Source of the DNA: Maricaulis sp.
GTDB taxonomy: Bacteria; Pseudomonadota; Alphaproteobacteria; Caulobacterales; Maricaulaceae
NCBI GenBank assembly: GCA_002692855.1
Contig: NZMJ01000134.1
Location: 1 to 64,000, forward strand
Reading direction: 5' to 3'
DNA: 64,000 bases
Part shown: positions 26,858-35,812 of the stretch, in pieces
How the letters are laid out: the number at the start of each line of letters is the position of its first letter
How positions within the stretch are numbered: the first letter of the stretch is position 1
Notes under the pieces: generated by a model
What the model was told of the DNA's origin: nothing
What the model saw: only the letters and a program-made list of their open reading frames with translations
Databases searched by the model: none
Position numbers and translations under genes: made by a program

Positions 26858-27991
26858 TCACAAACACCCATACGCCGCGTCGATCAGGGCAATGGCGCGC
26901 GGGTCGCCGACCAGCACGTCCATCTGCCGGTTCATGACATAGCTGCCGGAAATGCCGCGGACCGGGTCGGCGAAGCCGCATGAGCCGCCAAAACCGTAAT
27001 GACCGACGGCCTTCGGCTCCGGGCCATAATGGCCGCTGCCGCGGTTGATCATCACGCCTGCACCGATCGACAGGTCAAAGGGCAGGACGCGGTCAGGGCC
27101 GGAGACGCGTTCCCGCATCGCCTGATCGATCACCTCAGGGGCGATCAGTTGCGTGTCGCGCAGCTTGCCGGCCCGCGCGAAGGGCGACAGGAGCTCGGCG
27201 ATGGCGCGGGCATTGCCGTGACCGTTTGCGGCGGGAAACTCCGCCATCCGCCATTCCGACGCACCCTTGCGGCCCGGGGTCGACCAGGGCTTCAGGAAGG
27301 CCGCGGCCTTGGCATCATTGGTCTTGCCGAGGAAGGGCGGACGCGGCGGCAGGACGTGTTCGGCGGTCCGGTCGTGTTCGCTTTCGGGCGTGCCGATGCG
27401 GAAATCGATGCCGCGCGGCCCGGCAATGTCGCTTCGCAGCATCCCGCCAATTGTCTTGCCGGACGTCCGCCGGGCGATGGCGTCGGCGAGAAATCCGAAT
27501 GTGATCGGGTGGTAGCCCGAGCCCTGACCCCGCGACCAGAGCGGGTGCATGGCCGCGAGGCGATCCTCGATCAGGTCCCGGTCGAACCAGTCGACGGCTT
27601 CCATCGGTTCGGGAATGCCGGCCAGGCCCGCCTGGTGCGACAGGGCCTCGGCCACCGTGACCTTGTCCTTCCCGGCGTGGGCGAATTCCGGCCAATAGTC
27701 CGCAACCGGGGCGTCGTAGTCGATGAGGTCATCAGACACGAGCTTCGCCATCGCCATGGCGGTGACCGCCTTGCCGGTCGAGAAGACGGGCACAATGGTG
27801 TCCTCAGCCCAAGGGCGGGACTTCTTGCGGTCGGCCCAGCCGCCCCACAGATCGATGACGGTCTCGCCATCGATCATCAGGCAAAAGGCGGCGCCAATCT
27901 CGTCGCCGGTCTGCCAGTTGGCGGCGAAGGCGTCGCGCACCGGCTCGAAGCCGGGCGCGGTTGTTCCATGAATCTCGGGTGTCTCAGTCAT
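26858..27991 (-). CDS. Serine hydrolase, beta-lactamase/EstB family
   Basis: 377 residues. Class C beta-lactamase fold: VFSTGKAVTAMAMAKL supplies the SxxK nucleophile, YHPITFGFLADAIARRTSGK is the region holding the catalytic Tyr, and GHYGFGGSCGFADP near the end corresponds to the KTG/HxG strand. No signal peptide, which together with IDLWGGWADR near the start points to the cytosolic EstB-like esterases rather than to a resistance enzyme. Substrate unknown. Ends ten bases from the pyridoxal kinase start region on the same strand. Confidence 0.87.
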   Translation of the reverse strand: MTETPEIHGTTAPGFEPVRDAFAANWQTGDEIGAAFCLMIDGETVIDLWGGWADRKKSRPWAEDTIVPVFSTGKAVTAMAMAKLVSDDLIDYDAPVADYWPEFAHAGKDKVTVAEALSHQAGLAGIPEPMEAVDWFDRDLIEDRLAAMHPLWSRGQGSGYHPITFGFLADAIARRTSGKTIGGMLRSDIAGPRGIDFRIGTPESEHDRTAEHVLPPRPPFLGKTNDAKAAAFLKPWSTPGRKGASEWRMAEFPAANGHGNARAIAELLSPFARAGKLRDTQLIAPEVIDQAMRERVSGPDRVLPFDLSIGAGVMINRGSGHYGPEPKAVGHYGFGGSCGFADPVRGISGSYVMNRQMDVLVGDPRAIALIDAAYGCL

Positions 27992-28001
27992 GGCGAGGGA
28001 G

Positions 28002-28865
28002 CTAGCCGGTCACGGGCCGCGCCGCAAGACGGGCGTCGCTGCAGACCGGATGGAGACGAGCGCTCACGTCCGGAAGTTCAAAGGCGTTCCATTCCCTTGC
28101 TTTCAGGAGCGTGTCCCAGATCGCCGTCGCGGCCGTGTCGAGCGCCATCTTCGGTTCGGCGCCGGTCAGGCGTTCGGCAAGGAAGCCTGCGGTCAGGAGA
28201 TCGCCCGTCCCGTGGGGAGCCTTGGCGAGCCTTTCATGGGTGATGCCGAGAGCGCCATGCGCGTCCGCGTAGAGGACGCCAATCTCGTCATTGTTCTCAA
28301 TCGACGACGCCAGAACAGGCTTGCCGAGCGCCTTCGCTGCGGTGAGTGCCTCGCCTGCGTTGCGTACCGGCAGTCCGGTCAGCCAGCCCAGCTCGAATGC
28401 ATTGGGCGTGACGAGATCGGCGCGGGGGACAAGCTCGTCGCGGATCGCCTCGGCGACGGCGTCCGGAACATAGAGCCTGCCGTGATCGCCGATGATCGGG
28501 TCGACGACGACCACCGGTTCAGGGGCATAGGCGCAGACATTGTGGGCGGTGCGCGTCTGCACGGCGCGGATCGCGTCGATCGCCTCCGCCGCGCGCCTGA
28601 CCTGCCCGGGGGTCGCGAAATAGCCGGTGAGGACCGCATCGGTCAGGGCGAAGAGGCCGTTCGCCTCGATCCCGCCCAGCGCACCGGAGAACAGGTCATC
28701 TGCGATGGCTCCCCCTCCGGGGTCGCCCCAGCCGGGGTGGCGGCCGAGCAGGACGGTCGGCACATGCATCGTGTCGATCCCGCGCGCCTGCAGGGCTGAC
28801 ACGCTGACGGCGCCGCCGACGCGGCTGCCTGAGACCAGCGAAGAGAGGACGAGGACCATCGGCAT
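28002..28865 (-). CDS. pdxY: Pyridoxal kinase PdxY
   Basis: 287 residues from ATG 28865; the open frame runs further upstream but through a divergent gene. SSLVSGSRVGGAVSVSALQARGID, PTVLLGRHPGW, YLVDPIIGD-type VVVDPIIGDHGRLYV, VTPNAFELGWLTG and the catalytic GTGDLLTAGFLAERL identify the PfkB-related pyridoxal kinase family. Phosphorylates pyridoxal to PLP in the salvage pathway. It starts 21 bases from the divergent lyase gene, so the two promoters must overlap or lie within the genes. Ten bases upstream of the EstB-like hydrolase in the same direction. Confidence 0.92.
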   Translation of the reverse strand: MPMVLVLSSLVSGSRVGGAVSVSALQARGIDTMHVPTVLLGRHPGWGDPGGGAIADDLFSGALGGIEANGLFALTDAVLTGYFATPGQVRRAAEAIDAIRAVQTRTAHNVCAYAPEPVVVVDPIIGDHGRLYVPDAVAEAIRDELVPRADLVTPNAFELGWLTGLPVRNAGEALTAAKALGKPVLASSIENNDEIGVLYADAHGALGITHERLAKAPHGTGDLLTAGFLAERLTGAEPKMALDTAATAIWDTLLKAREWNAFELPDVSARLHPVCSDARLAARPVTG

Positions 28866-28886
28866 GGTCCGTGGTATAGGGCGGAC

Positions 28887-29744
28887 ATGAGCCAAAGCGA
28901 AGCGATTCAACCGCTCTTGCGGTCCGCCCTGTTCGTCCCCGCCAGCCGTCCGTCCGCCATCGAGAAGGCGGCAGGGCTGGGCGCGGATCTGTTGATGCTC
29001 GACCTCGAGGACGCCGTTGGCGAGGGCGACAAAAGCGAGGCGCGCGAAGCCGTGGGCATGGCAATCTCGCTGTGGCGCGGCGCGGGCGTCAGCGCGGCAA
29101 TCCGCATCAATGGGACCGATACCGGCTTCTGGCGGGACGACCTCGCCGCCGCGTCGGATGCCGACTTCATCGTCATTCCGAAAGTCGACGGGGTGGCCGA
29201 CCTCGAGGCCGTCCGCACTGCTGCACCGGACGGACCAAAGCTGATCGCGATGATCGAGACACCGCACGCGGTGATGAGCCTGCCGGCCCTGATGGCATCG
29301 GCGGAAGGGGTAGGGCTGGCCGGACTGATTGCGGGCACGAATGACCTCGCCAAGGCGCTGCGCCTGCCGGCGGACCGGACGCGCACCGGGCTGGTGCCGC
29401 ACCTGGCGTCAATGGTGCTGGCCGGGCGAGCGGCCGGCCTGTTCGTACTCGACGGCGTGTTCAACGCCTACCGGGACGATGAAGGCTTCGAGCTGGAGGC
29501 CCATCAGGGCAAGGCGCTGGGGTTTGACGGGAAGTCACTGATCCACCCGGCCCAGGTGCCGCTGGCCAACCGGGTCTTCGCGCCGACACCCGCCGAGATC
29601 GAGCGCGCCCACGCCATTGTGTCGGCATTCGCGGATGCCCCCGGCAAGGGCGCGATCCCGTTCGACGGCGAAATGATCGAACAGCTGCACCGGGAACGGG
29701 CCGAAGCCCTGATCCGTTCGGTGGAAGAAAGGACAACACGATGA
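28887..29744 (+). CDS. CitE/HpcH-type CoA ester lyase
   Basis: 285 residues. LRSALFVPASRPSAIEKAAGLGADLLMLDLEDAVGEGDKSEAREAV is the start of the citrate lyase beta-like TIM barrel; RINGTDTGFWRDDL, IVIPKVDGVADLE, LIAMIETPHAV and AGTNDLAKALR (metal-binding Asp) follow, and GFDGKSLIHPAQV closes the barrel. Such stand-alone CitE-like proteins cleave or hydrolyse malyl-, citramalyl- or methylmalyl-CoA; citE complexes need alpha and gamma subunits absent here. Overlaps arsC by four bases, so the two are coupled. Confidence 0.88.
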   Translation: MSQSEAIQPLLRSALFVPASRPSAIEKAAGLGADLLMLDLEDAVGEGDKSEAREAVGMAISLWRGAGVSAAIRINGTDTGFWRDDLAAASDADFIVIPKVDGVADLEAVRTAAPDGPKLIAMIETPHAVMSLPALMASAEGVGLAGLIAGTNDLAKALRLPADRTRTGLVPHLASMVLAGRAAGLFVLDGVFNAYRDDEGFELEAHQGKALGFDGKSLIHPAQVPLANRVFAPTPAEIERAHAIVSAFADAPGKGAIPFDGEMIEQLHRERAEALIRSVEERTTR

Positions 29745-30097
29745 GCCTCGAAACGCCGGTCATCTGGCACAATCCGCGCTGCACCAAGTCACGCCAGACC
29801 CTGGCGCTGATGGAGCAGAAGGGCATCAGTCCGCGCATCCGTCTCTACCTGGAGGACCATCCTTCCGAAGCGGAGATCCGCGAAGTCGTGGAACGGCTGG
29901 GACTCGACAGCGCGCGCGACCTGATGCGGGTCAAGGAAGCCGAATACAAGCAGCTCGGACTCGACAAGGTCGACAACGAAGCCGCCCTCGTCTCGGCGAT
30001 GGCGAAAACCCCGAAGCTGATCGAACGCCCGGTCGTGATGAAGGGCAAGCGCGCCCGGATCGGCCGCCCGCCGGAAGACGTGATCGACATTCTTTAG
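29741..30097 (+). CDS. arsC: Arsenate reductase, glutaredoxin-dependent ArsC family
   Basis: 118 residues. IWHNPRCTKSRQTLALMEQKG contains the catalytic Cys14 in the family's NPRCxKSR context. The Arg residues that form the arsenate pocket are in place: R in SARDLMRVKE, LIERPVVMKGKRARIGRPPE. Reduces arsenate to arsenite with glutathione and glutaredoxin. Coupled by ATGA overlap to the CitE-like gene rather than to arsenic genes, so a general thiol-disulfide role cannot be excluded. A second, unrelated arsenate reductase lies at 42.9 kb. Confidence 0.87.
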   Translation: MSLETPVIWHNPRCTKSRQTLALMEQKGISPRIRLYLEDHPSEAEIREVVERLGLDSARDLMRVKEAEYKQLGLDKVDNEAALVSAMAKTPKLIERPVVMKGKRARIGRPPEDVIDIL

Positions 30098-30127
30098 GCT
30101 GTCGACCTTTACGGACGACCGACCGCC

Positions 30128-30195
30128 GTCACCCCCGCGAAGGCGGGGGTCCAGTTTCGCCGTTGTTCTGGATTCCCGCCTGCGCGGGAATGACC
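30128..30195. repeat. Two palindromic repeats after arsC
   Basis: Two copies of the CCCGCGAAGGCGGG family: ACCCCCGCGAAGGCGGGGGT (about 30132-30151) and ATTCCCGCCTGCGCGGGAAT (about 30173-30192), separated by CCAGTTTCGCCGTTGTTCTGG. They lie between convergent genes and may help termination. Confidence 0.7.
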
Positions 30196-30212
30196 GCGTG
30201 TGTGGGTCGGAC

Positions 30213-31973
30213 CTACTCCCCCTGCTGCGCGGCGATCCACGCGGTCATGTGCGCATCAAGGAAGTCGAGCGGCACGCCGCCATTTTCCAGCATTGCGTCA
30301 TGGAAGGCGCGGATGTCGAAATCCTCGCCGAGGGCTTCTTCGGCGCGGGCCCGCAGGTCGCGCATCAGGAGTTCGCCCGACTTGTAGGCAAGCGCCTGGC
30401 CCGGCCAGGAGATGTAGCGGCTGACCTCGGTGCGGACATTGTGCGGCGCGAGGGCCGAGTTTTCGAGGAAGCAGGCCTCGGCCTGTTCACGGGTCCAGCC
30501 ATACCAGTGAATGCCGGTATCGACGACGAGGCGGCAGGCGCGCCACATCTCGTAGGTCAGGCGGCCGAAGCGCTCATAAGGCGTCGTATAGAGGCCCATG
30601 TCCTCGGCGAGCGTCTCGGTATAGAGGCCCCAGCCTTCACCGAAGGCGGTGATGTATGCGTTGCGGCGGAATTCCGGAACGTCCTCCATCTCCTGCGACA
30701 GCGCGATCTGGAGGTGGTGGCCCGGCATTGCCTCGTGCACGGTCAGCGAGGGCAGGTTGTAGAGCGGGCGCTGGGAAAGATTGTAGGTGTTGACCATGTA
30801 ACCGCCAGCGACGCCGTTTTCGGCATCACCCGGCCAGTAACGGCCGGTGGTATAGGTCGGTGCGATCGAGGCCGGGACCGGCCGCACGCCATAGGGCAGG
30901 CGCGGTAGGCGGCCGAAGAAGCGCGGCAGCTGGTCGTCGGCGCGCTTGGCGATCCAGGCGGCATGCATCAGCAATTCTTCTTCCGTCTCGGCGTAGAATT
31001 GCGGATCGGTGCGCAGGAAGTTCAGGAAATCGGCAAAGCTGCCTTCGAACTCGACCTCCGCGATGATGGCGTCCATCTCGCCGCGGATGCGTTCGACCTC
31101 TGCGAGTCCACGCGCGTGGACTTCCTCGGGGCTGGTATCGAGCGTGGTGTGGTAGCGCACCAGCGTCTGGTAGAGGGCGCGGCCATCCGGGACTTCGGAA
31201 ATGCCCAGGCTGTCGCGCGAACCCGGTATGTATTCGGACTCGAACCAGTCCGCGAGCTCGGTGTAGGCGGGCAGAACGGTGTCAGAGATCACGGCGAGAC
31301 CTTCGCCGCGCAGGCGCTCGCGCTCGGCCGGGCTCATGCTGGCGGGCAGGTTGTTGAACGGCGCGAAGAAGTCGCTCTCCTCGGCGCTGGTGTTCGCGAT
31401 GGCGCGCATCTGGTCGAGAACGCCGGGCAGGATGTTGCGCGGCTGGACGAAGCCCGTGGAGAGGCCGTTTTCCATCCACGCACGATTCTGGTTCAGGAAA
31501 AGCGGAACAGCCTCGAGGCGCGCAATCCAGTCTTCGGCATCCGCAACCGAACGCAGGCGGGTCGAGGCAGCCGTGTAGACCGGGCCGGTGAAGAAGCCGC
31601 TGTCATTGGAAAAGGGGACGCGCTCCATCTGGAAGGGCGCCAGCTCGACCCGGTAGCGCAGGAGGTAATCCAGGACCGCGTAGGAGACCTGGTCATTCTC
31701 CGCAAGATTGTCGGCCTCGATCGCTTCAAGGCGGTCGAGGAAGGCCAGCTCGGCGGCATTGCGCGACTCGACGGTTGCACTCGACAGGTCTGCCCATCGG
31801 CGTGCGGCCTCGCGGTCACCGTCCCGGCCTTCGCCGACCGGGTCGCCCGCCGATTCGTGGGCTTCGAATTCGGCAATCAGTGCCGCGAAATCATCGGCAT
31901 CGTCGGCCCATGCCGATGTGGCCGACACGGGCGCAGACAGAAGGGCCAGTGCGGCCAGGGTGGTGCGGATCAT
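30213..31973 (-). CDS. Secreted DUF885-family protein (M1/M32-like peptidase fold)
   Basis: 586 residues with signal peptide MIRTTLAALALLSAPVSATSAWA. DUF885 hallmarks: LLRYRVELAPFQMERVPFSNDSGF in the first third, RGLAEVERIRGEMDAI, the zinc motif HEAMPGHHLQIALSQEM (HExxxGHH) near residue 420, FGEGWGLYTETLAEDMG (downstream Glu) and a Trp-rich C-terminus. Likely a periplasmic or exported metalloprotein; several family members look like oligopeptidases, but no substrate is established. Divergent from nothing close; the next gene lies 80 bases upstream on the same strand. Confidence 0.88.
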   Translation of the reverse strand: MIRTTLAALALLSAPVSATSAWADDADDFAALIAEFEAHESAGDPVGEGRDGDREAARRWADLSSATVESRNAAELAFLDRLEAIEADNLAENDQVSYAVLDYLLRYRVELAPFQMERVPFSNDSGFFTGPVYTAASTRLRSVADAEDWIARLEAVPLFLNQNRAWMENGLSTGFVQPRNILPGVLDQMRAIANTSAEESDFFAPFNNLPASMSPAERERLRGEGLAVISDTVLPAYTELADWFESEYIPGSRDSLGISEVPDGRALYQTLVRYHTTLDTSPEEVHARGLAEVERIRGEMDAIIAEVEFEGSFADFLNFLRTDPQFYAETEEELLMHAAWIAKRADDQLPRFFGRLPRLPYGVRPVPASIAPTYTTGRYWPGDAENGVAGGYMVNTYNLSQRPLYNLPSLTVHEAMPGHHLQIALSQEMEDVPEFRRNAYITAFGEGWGLYTETLAEDMGLYTTPYERFGRLTYEMWRACRLVVDTGIHWYGWTREQAEACFLENSALAPHNVRTEVSRYISWPGQALAYKSGELLMRDLRARAEEALGEDFDIRAFHDAMLENGGVPLDFLDAHMTAWIAAQQGE

Positions 31974-32053
31974 GGAAAACTCCCCGAGTGATGTTCTTGG
32001 GGGAGAGTCTAGCCGCAGGACGACGCGCGCGTCAGCCCCAAATCCCTGCGCGC

Positions 32054-33736
32054 CTAGACCGGCAATCCCGCAAGACGGGCGGCGCAGCCATTGGCAGCCA
32101 GATCGCCCTCCGCCGGAATGATGCGCTGCAATCGCCGCGTCTCGCCGGTCGCCGGGCGATAGCGCAGGTCCTGCGTCCCGGCTTCTGACCGGACCCGTAG
32201 GACGCTGTCCACGCTGGCATCGCCCACCGCGCCTTCCAGCCGTTCGAGAATGACCATGCCGGGGCGGAATCCGGCAGGCCAGGCGGGGCCGTCCCGGTCG
32301 ACTGCGGAGATGACGAATTGCCCGTCCTCGTTGCGGTCCCCGGTCATGCCGTAATCGAAGACCGGCTCATCGACCGTTTCCACGGTACCGCAGGGGCCGA
32401 AGGTGTCACGGGCCAGCTCGACCGGCTCGCCGTTTTCGATGTGGCGGGTCACCAAGCCGGAGATGTCCACCCCGGTGACCGACAGGACGGTCGCGGCGAA
32501 GCGGGCGGGTGCGGGCCCCTCGTCTGCGGCATCGCGCATCGCCATGATGACATCGTCCAGATCGAATTCACCGCCTGTCCGGGTGCGGATCTCGTGGTCA
32601 ACGAGGGCGGCGAAGATCTCGCCGCGATGATAAGGCAGGCGCTGCGCGTCCCGGTTCTGCCAGAATTGTTCGCCGATCACCGCGTTGGGCGCATCGCGCA
32701 GCGGAGAGGACGCATTCTCCGCGAGGACAACGTTCCAGTGAGCCAGAGCAGTCTGGGCCGGCCAGATGCCGCCCCGCACTCCGGCGCGCGTGGTCAGGAA
32801 ATCGGTAAACCCCTCGGAGAACCAGTATCCGGCGGCTTCGTCGCCCGGGTCACCGGGCAGGGCGCCGCCCAGCCGCTTGATGTTCCAGGTATGGGTGTGC
32901 TCGTGCGCGAGAATCCGGGTCAGCGTTTCGAGGTCGGCATCGGTCGTCACGAACATGGCGAAGGAATCGTCGAGATTGGTGCCGCCGATGCTGGTCCAGC
33001 CCTCGTCGGCCTCGAGCGGCAGGACGGTGACGAGATAGGGTTCGCCCTCGGCTTCCCAATAGGCGAGATTGCCGGTGATGACCGTCTCGACCTGGTTCAT
33101 GAAGGTCGTGTCGTCGACATCGATCGCACCGCGCATCGCGATGCGGATGTCGGCGCCGGAAACGCGCCGTGTCTCGACCCGGAAATCGCCTGCCACGATC
33201 ACACTGGCCCCCAGTGCCGTGTAATCGAGACCGTCGTGCTGGAGATCCGAGGCCAGCGCCCAGCCATTGGGCACGACCAGGTCGACCCTCACCCCGGCTT
33301 CGCGGTCCCGGTCCGGCTCGGCGAAAATGGTGTGGCCGATCAGGTGGACATAGCCGGGCTCGGCATAGGGGCGGTAGTAGTCGTCCGTCGCGGCGCGCGG
33401 GGGGCCGGACCGGTCCGGGACGACCTGATAGCGAACGACCAGTTCTGCGCCGGGGGCGTGGGTGATCTCGCGGCGTTCCGGGGCGGTGGCGGGCGCAAAC
33501 GCCGCGTCTTCGCCCGAAACCTGCAAGTCGTGGACGACCCGCCAGAGCTCGCTCTCGCCGCCCCAGAAATCCGGCAAGTCGAGCCCTGTCTGACCGTCCT
33601 CGTCTCCGGTGAAGCGCAGTTCGACCCGGATCGTGGCGGGGGCCGTACCGTCGGCTTCGACCGTGACGGTGTAATGGGCGTCGATGATTGCCGGTTCACT
33701 CAATGCCGCCGCTGCGGCCAGAATCGCTACGAGCAT
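32054..33736 (-). CDS. M61-family (glycyl aminopeptidase-like) exported metallopeptidase
   Basis: 560 residues from ATG 33736, chosen because it gives a signal peptide (MLVAILAAAAALSEP). An N-terminal beta domain with YTVTVEADGTAPATIRVELRF is followed by the catalytic zincin: ILAHEHTHTWNIKRLGG (HExxH) and YWFSEGFTDFLTTRAGV (downstream Glu), the M61 arrangement. A PDZ-like tail (FRPGMVILERLEGAVGD) closes the protein. Predicted to trim N-terminal Gly or Ala from periplasmic peptides. Same strand as the DUF885 gene, 80 bases away, so possibly a peptide-degrading pair. Confidence 0.87.
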   Translation of the reverse strand: MLVAILAAAAALSEPAIIDAHYTVTVEADGTAPATIRVELRFTGDEDGQTGLDLPDFWGGESELWRVVHDLQVSGEDAAFAPATAPERREITHAPGAELVVRYQVVPDRSGPPRAATDDYYRPYAEPGYVHLIGHTIFAEPDRDREAGVRVDLVVPNGWALASDLQHDGLDYTALGASVIVAGDFRVETRRVSGADIRIAMRGAIDVDDTTFMNQVETVITGNLAYWEAEGEPYLVTVLPLEADEGWTSIGGTNLDDSFAMFVTTDADLETLTRILAHEHTHTWNIKRLGGALPGDPGDEAAGYWFSEGFTDFLTTRAGVRGGIWPAQTALAHWNVVLAENASSPLRDAPNAVIGEQFWQNRDAQRLPYHRGEIFAALVDHEIRTRTGGEFDLDDVIMAMRDAADEGPAPARFAATVLSVTGVDISGLVTRHIENGEPVELARDTFGPCGTVETVDEPVFDYGMTGDRNEDGQFVISAVDRDGPAWPAGFRPGMVILERLEGAVGDASVDSVLRVRSEAGTQDLRYRPATGETRRLQRIIPAEGDLAANGCAARLAGLPV

Positions 33737-33827
33737 GGTGTCCCTACCCACTATTCAGGCAGGAAGCATGATCCGCCCGCGCGCGCGGAGCCAGTTAAGC
33801 TTCGTTCAGTTTTCGGCGAGGTTCGGC

Positions 33828-34706
33828 TTAGTCTTCCTCGCCGGACCTGCGATCCTCGGGGCGCAGCCCGATCCGCTTCCTGACCTGCGCGTCGACGAAT
33901 TTCTCGGGCAGCAGGCGGGGCAGGGACCAGTTGGTCAGGCGCTGGGGCACTTCAGCATAGCGCAGGCGCGGGCTGTCGGCGGTCAGGGCGTGGTGGACGC
34001 GTCGGCCGATGCGTTCGGGCGGCAAGCCCTCGGGGCCGCTTTTCTGCATCCATTTCATGACCCGGTTCATGGCGGGGACGTAGTCGGTATCGCGGTACTG
34101 TTCGACATCGATCTCCTCGGCCTTGTCCCAGATCGGGGTGGCGACCGCTCCGGGACCGATCAGGACACAGTTGATGCCGTAAAGCCCCAATTCCTTGCGC
34201 AGTGACTTGGTCATCCCCTCAAGCGCATGCTTGGACGCCGCATAGGGACCCACGAAGGGCATGCCCATCTTTCCGGCGACCGACGACATCATCACGATCC
34301 GGCCGGGCTCGCCGATCCGGCCATCCTCGGCGCCCAGCAGGGGGGCGAAGGCCTGAACCGTGCGCAGGACGCCCAGCACGTTCACGTCCATCTGCTTTTC
34401 AACTTCGCTGATATTGATGTGCAGCAGAGGTCCGGCGACGGCGATGCCGGCATTGCAGACAAGGCCGTCCAGCGTGGATTGACCCAGCGCGGCGCGAACC
34501 TGATCGGCTGCGGCCTTCAGCGTCGCTGCCTGGGTGACGTCCATCTTCAGCGGGGTGACCTTGTCGGCGAAATCCGATTTCAACCGCGCAGCATCCTCGT
34601 CCTTCCGTATCCCCGCGAAAACGTGGAAACCCTTTTCGATCAGAACTTTCGTGGTGGCGTGACCGATCCCGGTCGAGGCGCCCGTGACAACGGCGGTCTG
34701 GGACAT
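33828..34706 (-). CDS. Short-chain dehydrogenase/reductase
   Basis: 292 residues. Classical SDR: VVTGASTGIGHATTKVL (cofactor Gly motif), Lys/Arg after strand 2 (GIRKDEDAARLK), DGLVCNAGIAVAGP (NNAG equivalent), and catalytic MMSSVAGKMGMPFVGPYAASKHALEG (Ser, Tyr, Lys). The GGY-like tail is basic. The lack of Asp after strand 2 and the Arg/Lys there suggest NADP. Substrate unknown; retinol/steroid-dehydrogenase-like SDRs share this layout. Confidence 0.88.
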   Translation of the reverse strand: MSQTAVVTGASTGIGHATTKVLIEKGFHVFAGIRKDEDAARLKSDFADKVTPLKMDVTQAATLKAAADQVRAALGQSTLDGLVCNAGIAVAGPLLHINISEVEKQMDVNVLGVLRTVQAFAPLLGAEDGRIGEPGRIVMMSSVAGKMGMPFVGPYAASKHALEGMTKSLRKELGLYGINCVLIGPGAVATPIWDKAEEIDVEQYRDTDYVPAMNRVMKWMQKSGPEGLPPERIGRRVHHALTADSPRLRYAEVPQRLTNWSLPRLLPEKFVDAQVRKRIGLRPEDRRSGEED

Positions 34707-34892
34707 CGGGGTCTCCCTACGTTTCTCTCGGGCAACCTAGACCGTTTCGCATTACAAACCAGCCGAAACCCGTTCCGAGACCAAGAACACACAGGGCGAT
34801 TAAGGGCGGGGAGCAGGCCACCTGCATCATTTGATGCTGCCGGGCGCCATCGTCCGCTCGGTGAGATTCTGCATTGCGATGCTGCACCCGCG

Positions 34893-34920
34893 TTGACCCT
34901 TGCCGCTCCGGGTCTATTCT
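34893..34920 (+). promoter_or_regulatory. Candidate sdh operon promoter
   Basis: TTGACC (34893-34898), 16-base spacer, TATTCT (34915-34920). Found by eye, 90 bases before the sdhC ATG in the 304-base gap between the divergent SDR gene and sdhC. No other gene-like or repeat signal is seen in that gap. Confidence 0.35.
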
Positions 34921-35010
34921 CCGGCAGACATTCGTTTGACCGGTGATTTGCTCGAGGCTCTGCCTTGCTGGGGGGCAGCCGCCGGTCCCGACCGCGAAAG
35001 GGACGAAGCG

Positions 35011-35415
35011 ATGACGTCGGAGACTTCTGATCCGCGTCCGCTATCACCACACCTGCAGGTGTGGCGCTGGCACGCGACCATGCTCACCTCCATCCTGCAC
35101 CGGGTCACCGGCATCGGCCTTTATATCGGCGCAGCCGCGCTGACGGTGTGGCTGGTGATGCTGGCAACCGGCACGAATGGCAGCGTCAGCTTCCTGTTCG
35201 AGGGCGCGATGGCCTGGGTTACGCGCGCCGGGCTGATCGTGCTGACGGCGTGCGTCGCCTTTCATTGGTTCAACGGGCTGCGCTTCCTGTTCTGGGACGC
35301 GGGCAAGGGCTTTGATCCCAAGGGGTCGAGCCAGCGCTCCGTGGTCATCCTGATCGCCGCCTTCCTGGCGACGGGCATCGTGTGGACGATTTTCCTGACC
35401 GGAGGTGCGGCATGA
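35011..35415 (+). CDS. sdhC: Succinate dehydrogenase cytochrome b556 subunit
   Basis: 134 residues from ATG 35011; the open frame extends upstream without conservation. RPLSPHLQVWRWHATMLTSILHRVTGIGLYIG (Ser and Arg of the quinone site, first helix), then two further helices with CVAFHWFNGLRFLFWDAGKGF supplying the heme-ligand His. Anchors complex II in the inner membrane and forms the ubiquinone pocket together with SdhD. First gene of sdhCDA-x-B; overlaps sdhD by four bases. Confidence 0.93.
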   Translation: MTSETSDPRPLSPHLQVWRWHATMLTSILHRVTGIGLYIGAAALTVWLVMLATGTNGSVSFLFEGAMAWVTRAGLIVLTACVAFHWFNGLRFLFWDAGKGFDPKGSSQRSVVILIAAFLATGIVWTIFLTGGAA

Positions 35416-35789
35416 GCGGCATGATGACTCCGCGCAAGCGGGTTCGCGGCTACGGTGCCGCAGGGTCGGGCACCGGGCACTTCATCCAGCAACGGGTCAG
35501 CGCGATCGCGCTCTTCATCCTGATGCCGATTTTCGTGATCACGCTGGGGCTGGCCGGTGCGCCTGACCCCGACGCCTCGCGCGCCTTCTTCGGTTCGCCG
35601 CTGGGCGCGCTCGTATCACTGCTGACGATGAGCGCGGCGCTTTATCACGGGCGGTTGGGCGTCCAGGTCGTGATCGAGGATTACATCCACAAGACCTCGA
35701 CCAAGGCGACGCTTCTGATCGTCAACACCTTCCTCGCCGCGGGTCTTTGGCTCGCCGGCGTCTATTCGCTTCTCACGTTGGCGCTCTAG
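35412..35789 (+). CDS. sdhD: Succinate dehydrogenase membrane anchor subunit
   Basis: 125 residues, ATG overlapping the sdhC stop. [33 protein letters not shown] begins helix 1; [16 protein letters not shown] contains the conserved HxxxGxxxxxxDY motif with the heme His and the quinone-site Asp-Tyr. Three membrane helices. Partner of SdhC in complex II. Confidence 0.93.
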   Translation: MSGMMTPRKRVRGYGAAGSGTGHFIQQRVSAIALFILMPIFVITLGLAGAPDPDASRAFFGSPLGALVSLLTMSAALYHGRLGVQVVIEDYIHKTSTKATLLIVNTFLAAGLWLAGVYSLLTLAL

Positions 35790-35812
35790 GCGCGCTCCAG
35801 GACCGGTATCCG

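Noticed and set aside
30963..33883. Two long plus-strand frames (342 and 521 codons) over the DUF885 and M61 genes
   Set aside because: Antisense to genes with intact zinc motifs and signal peptides.
34707..35010. Long upstream extension of the sdhC reading frame from 34900
   Set aside because: The added residues have no similarity to SdhC and ATG 35011 fits the family start.
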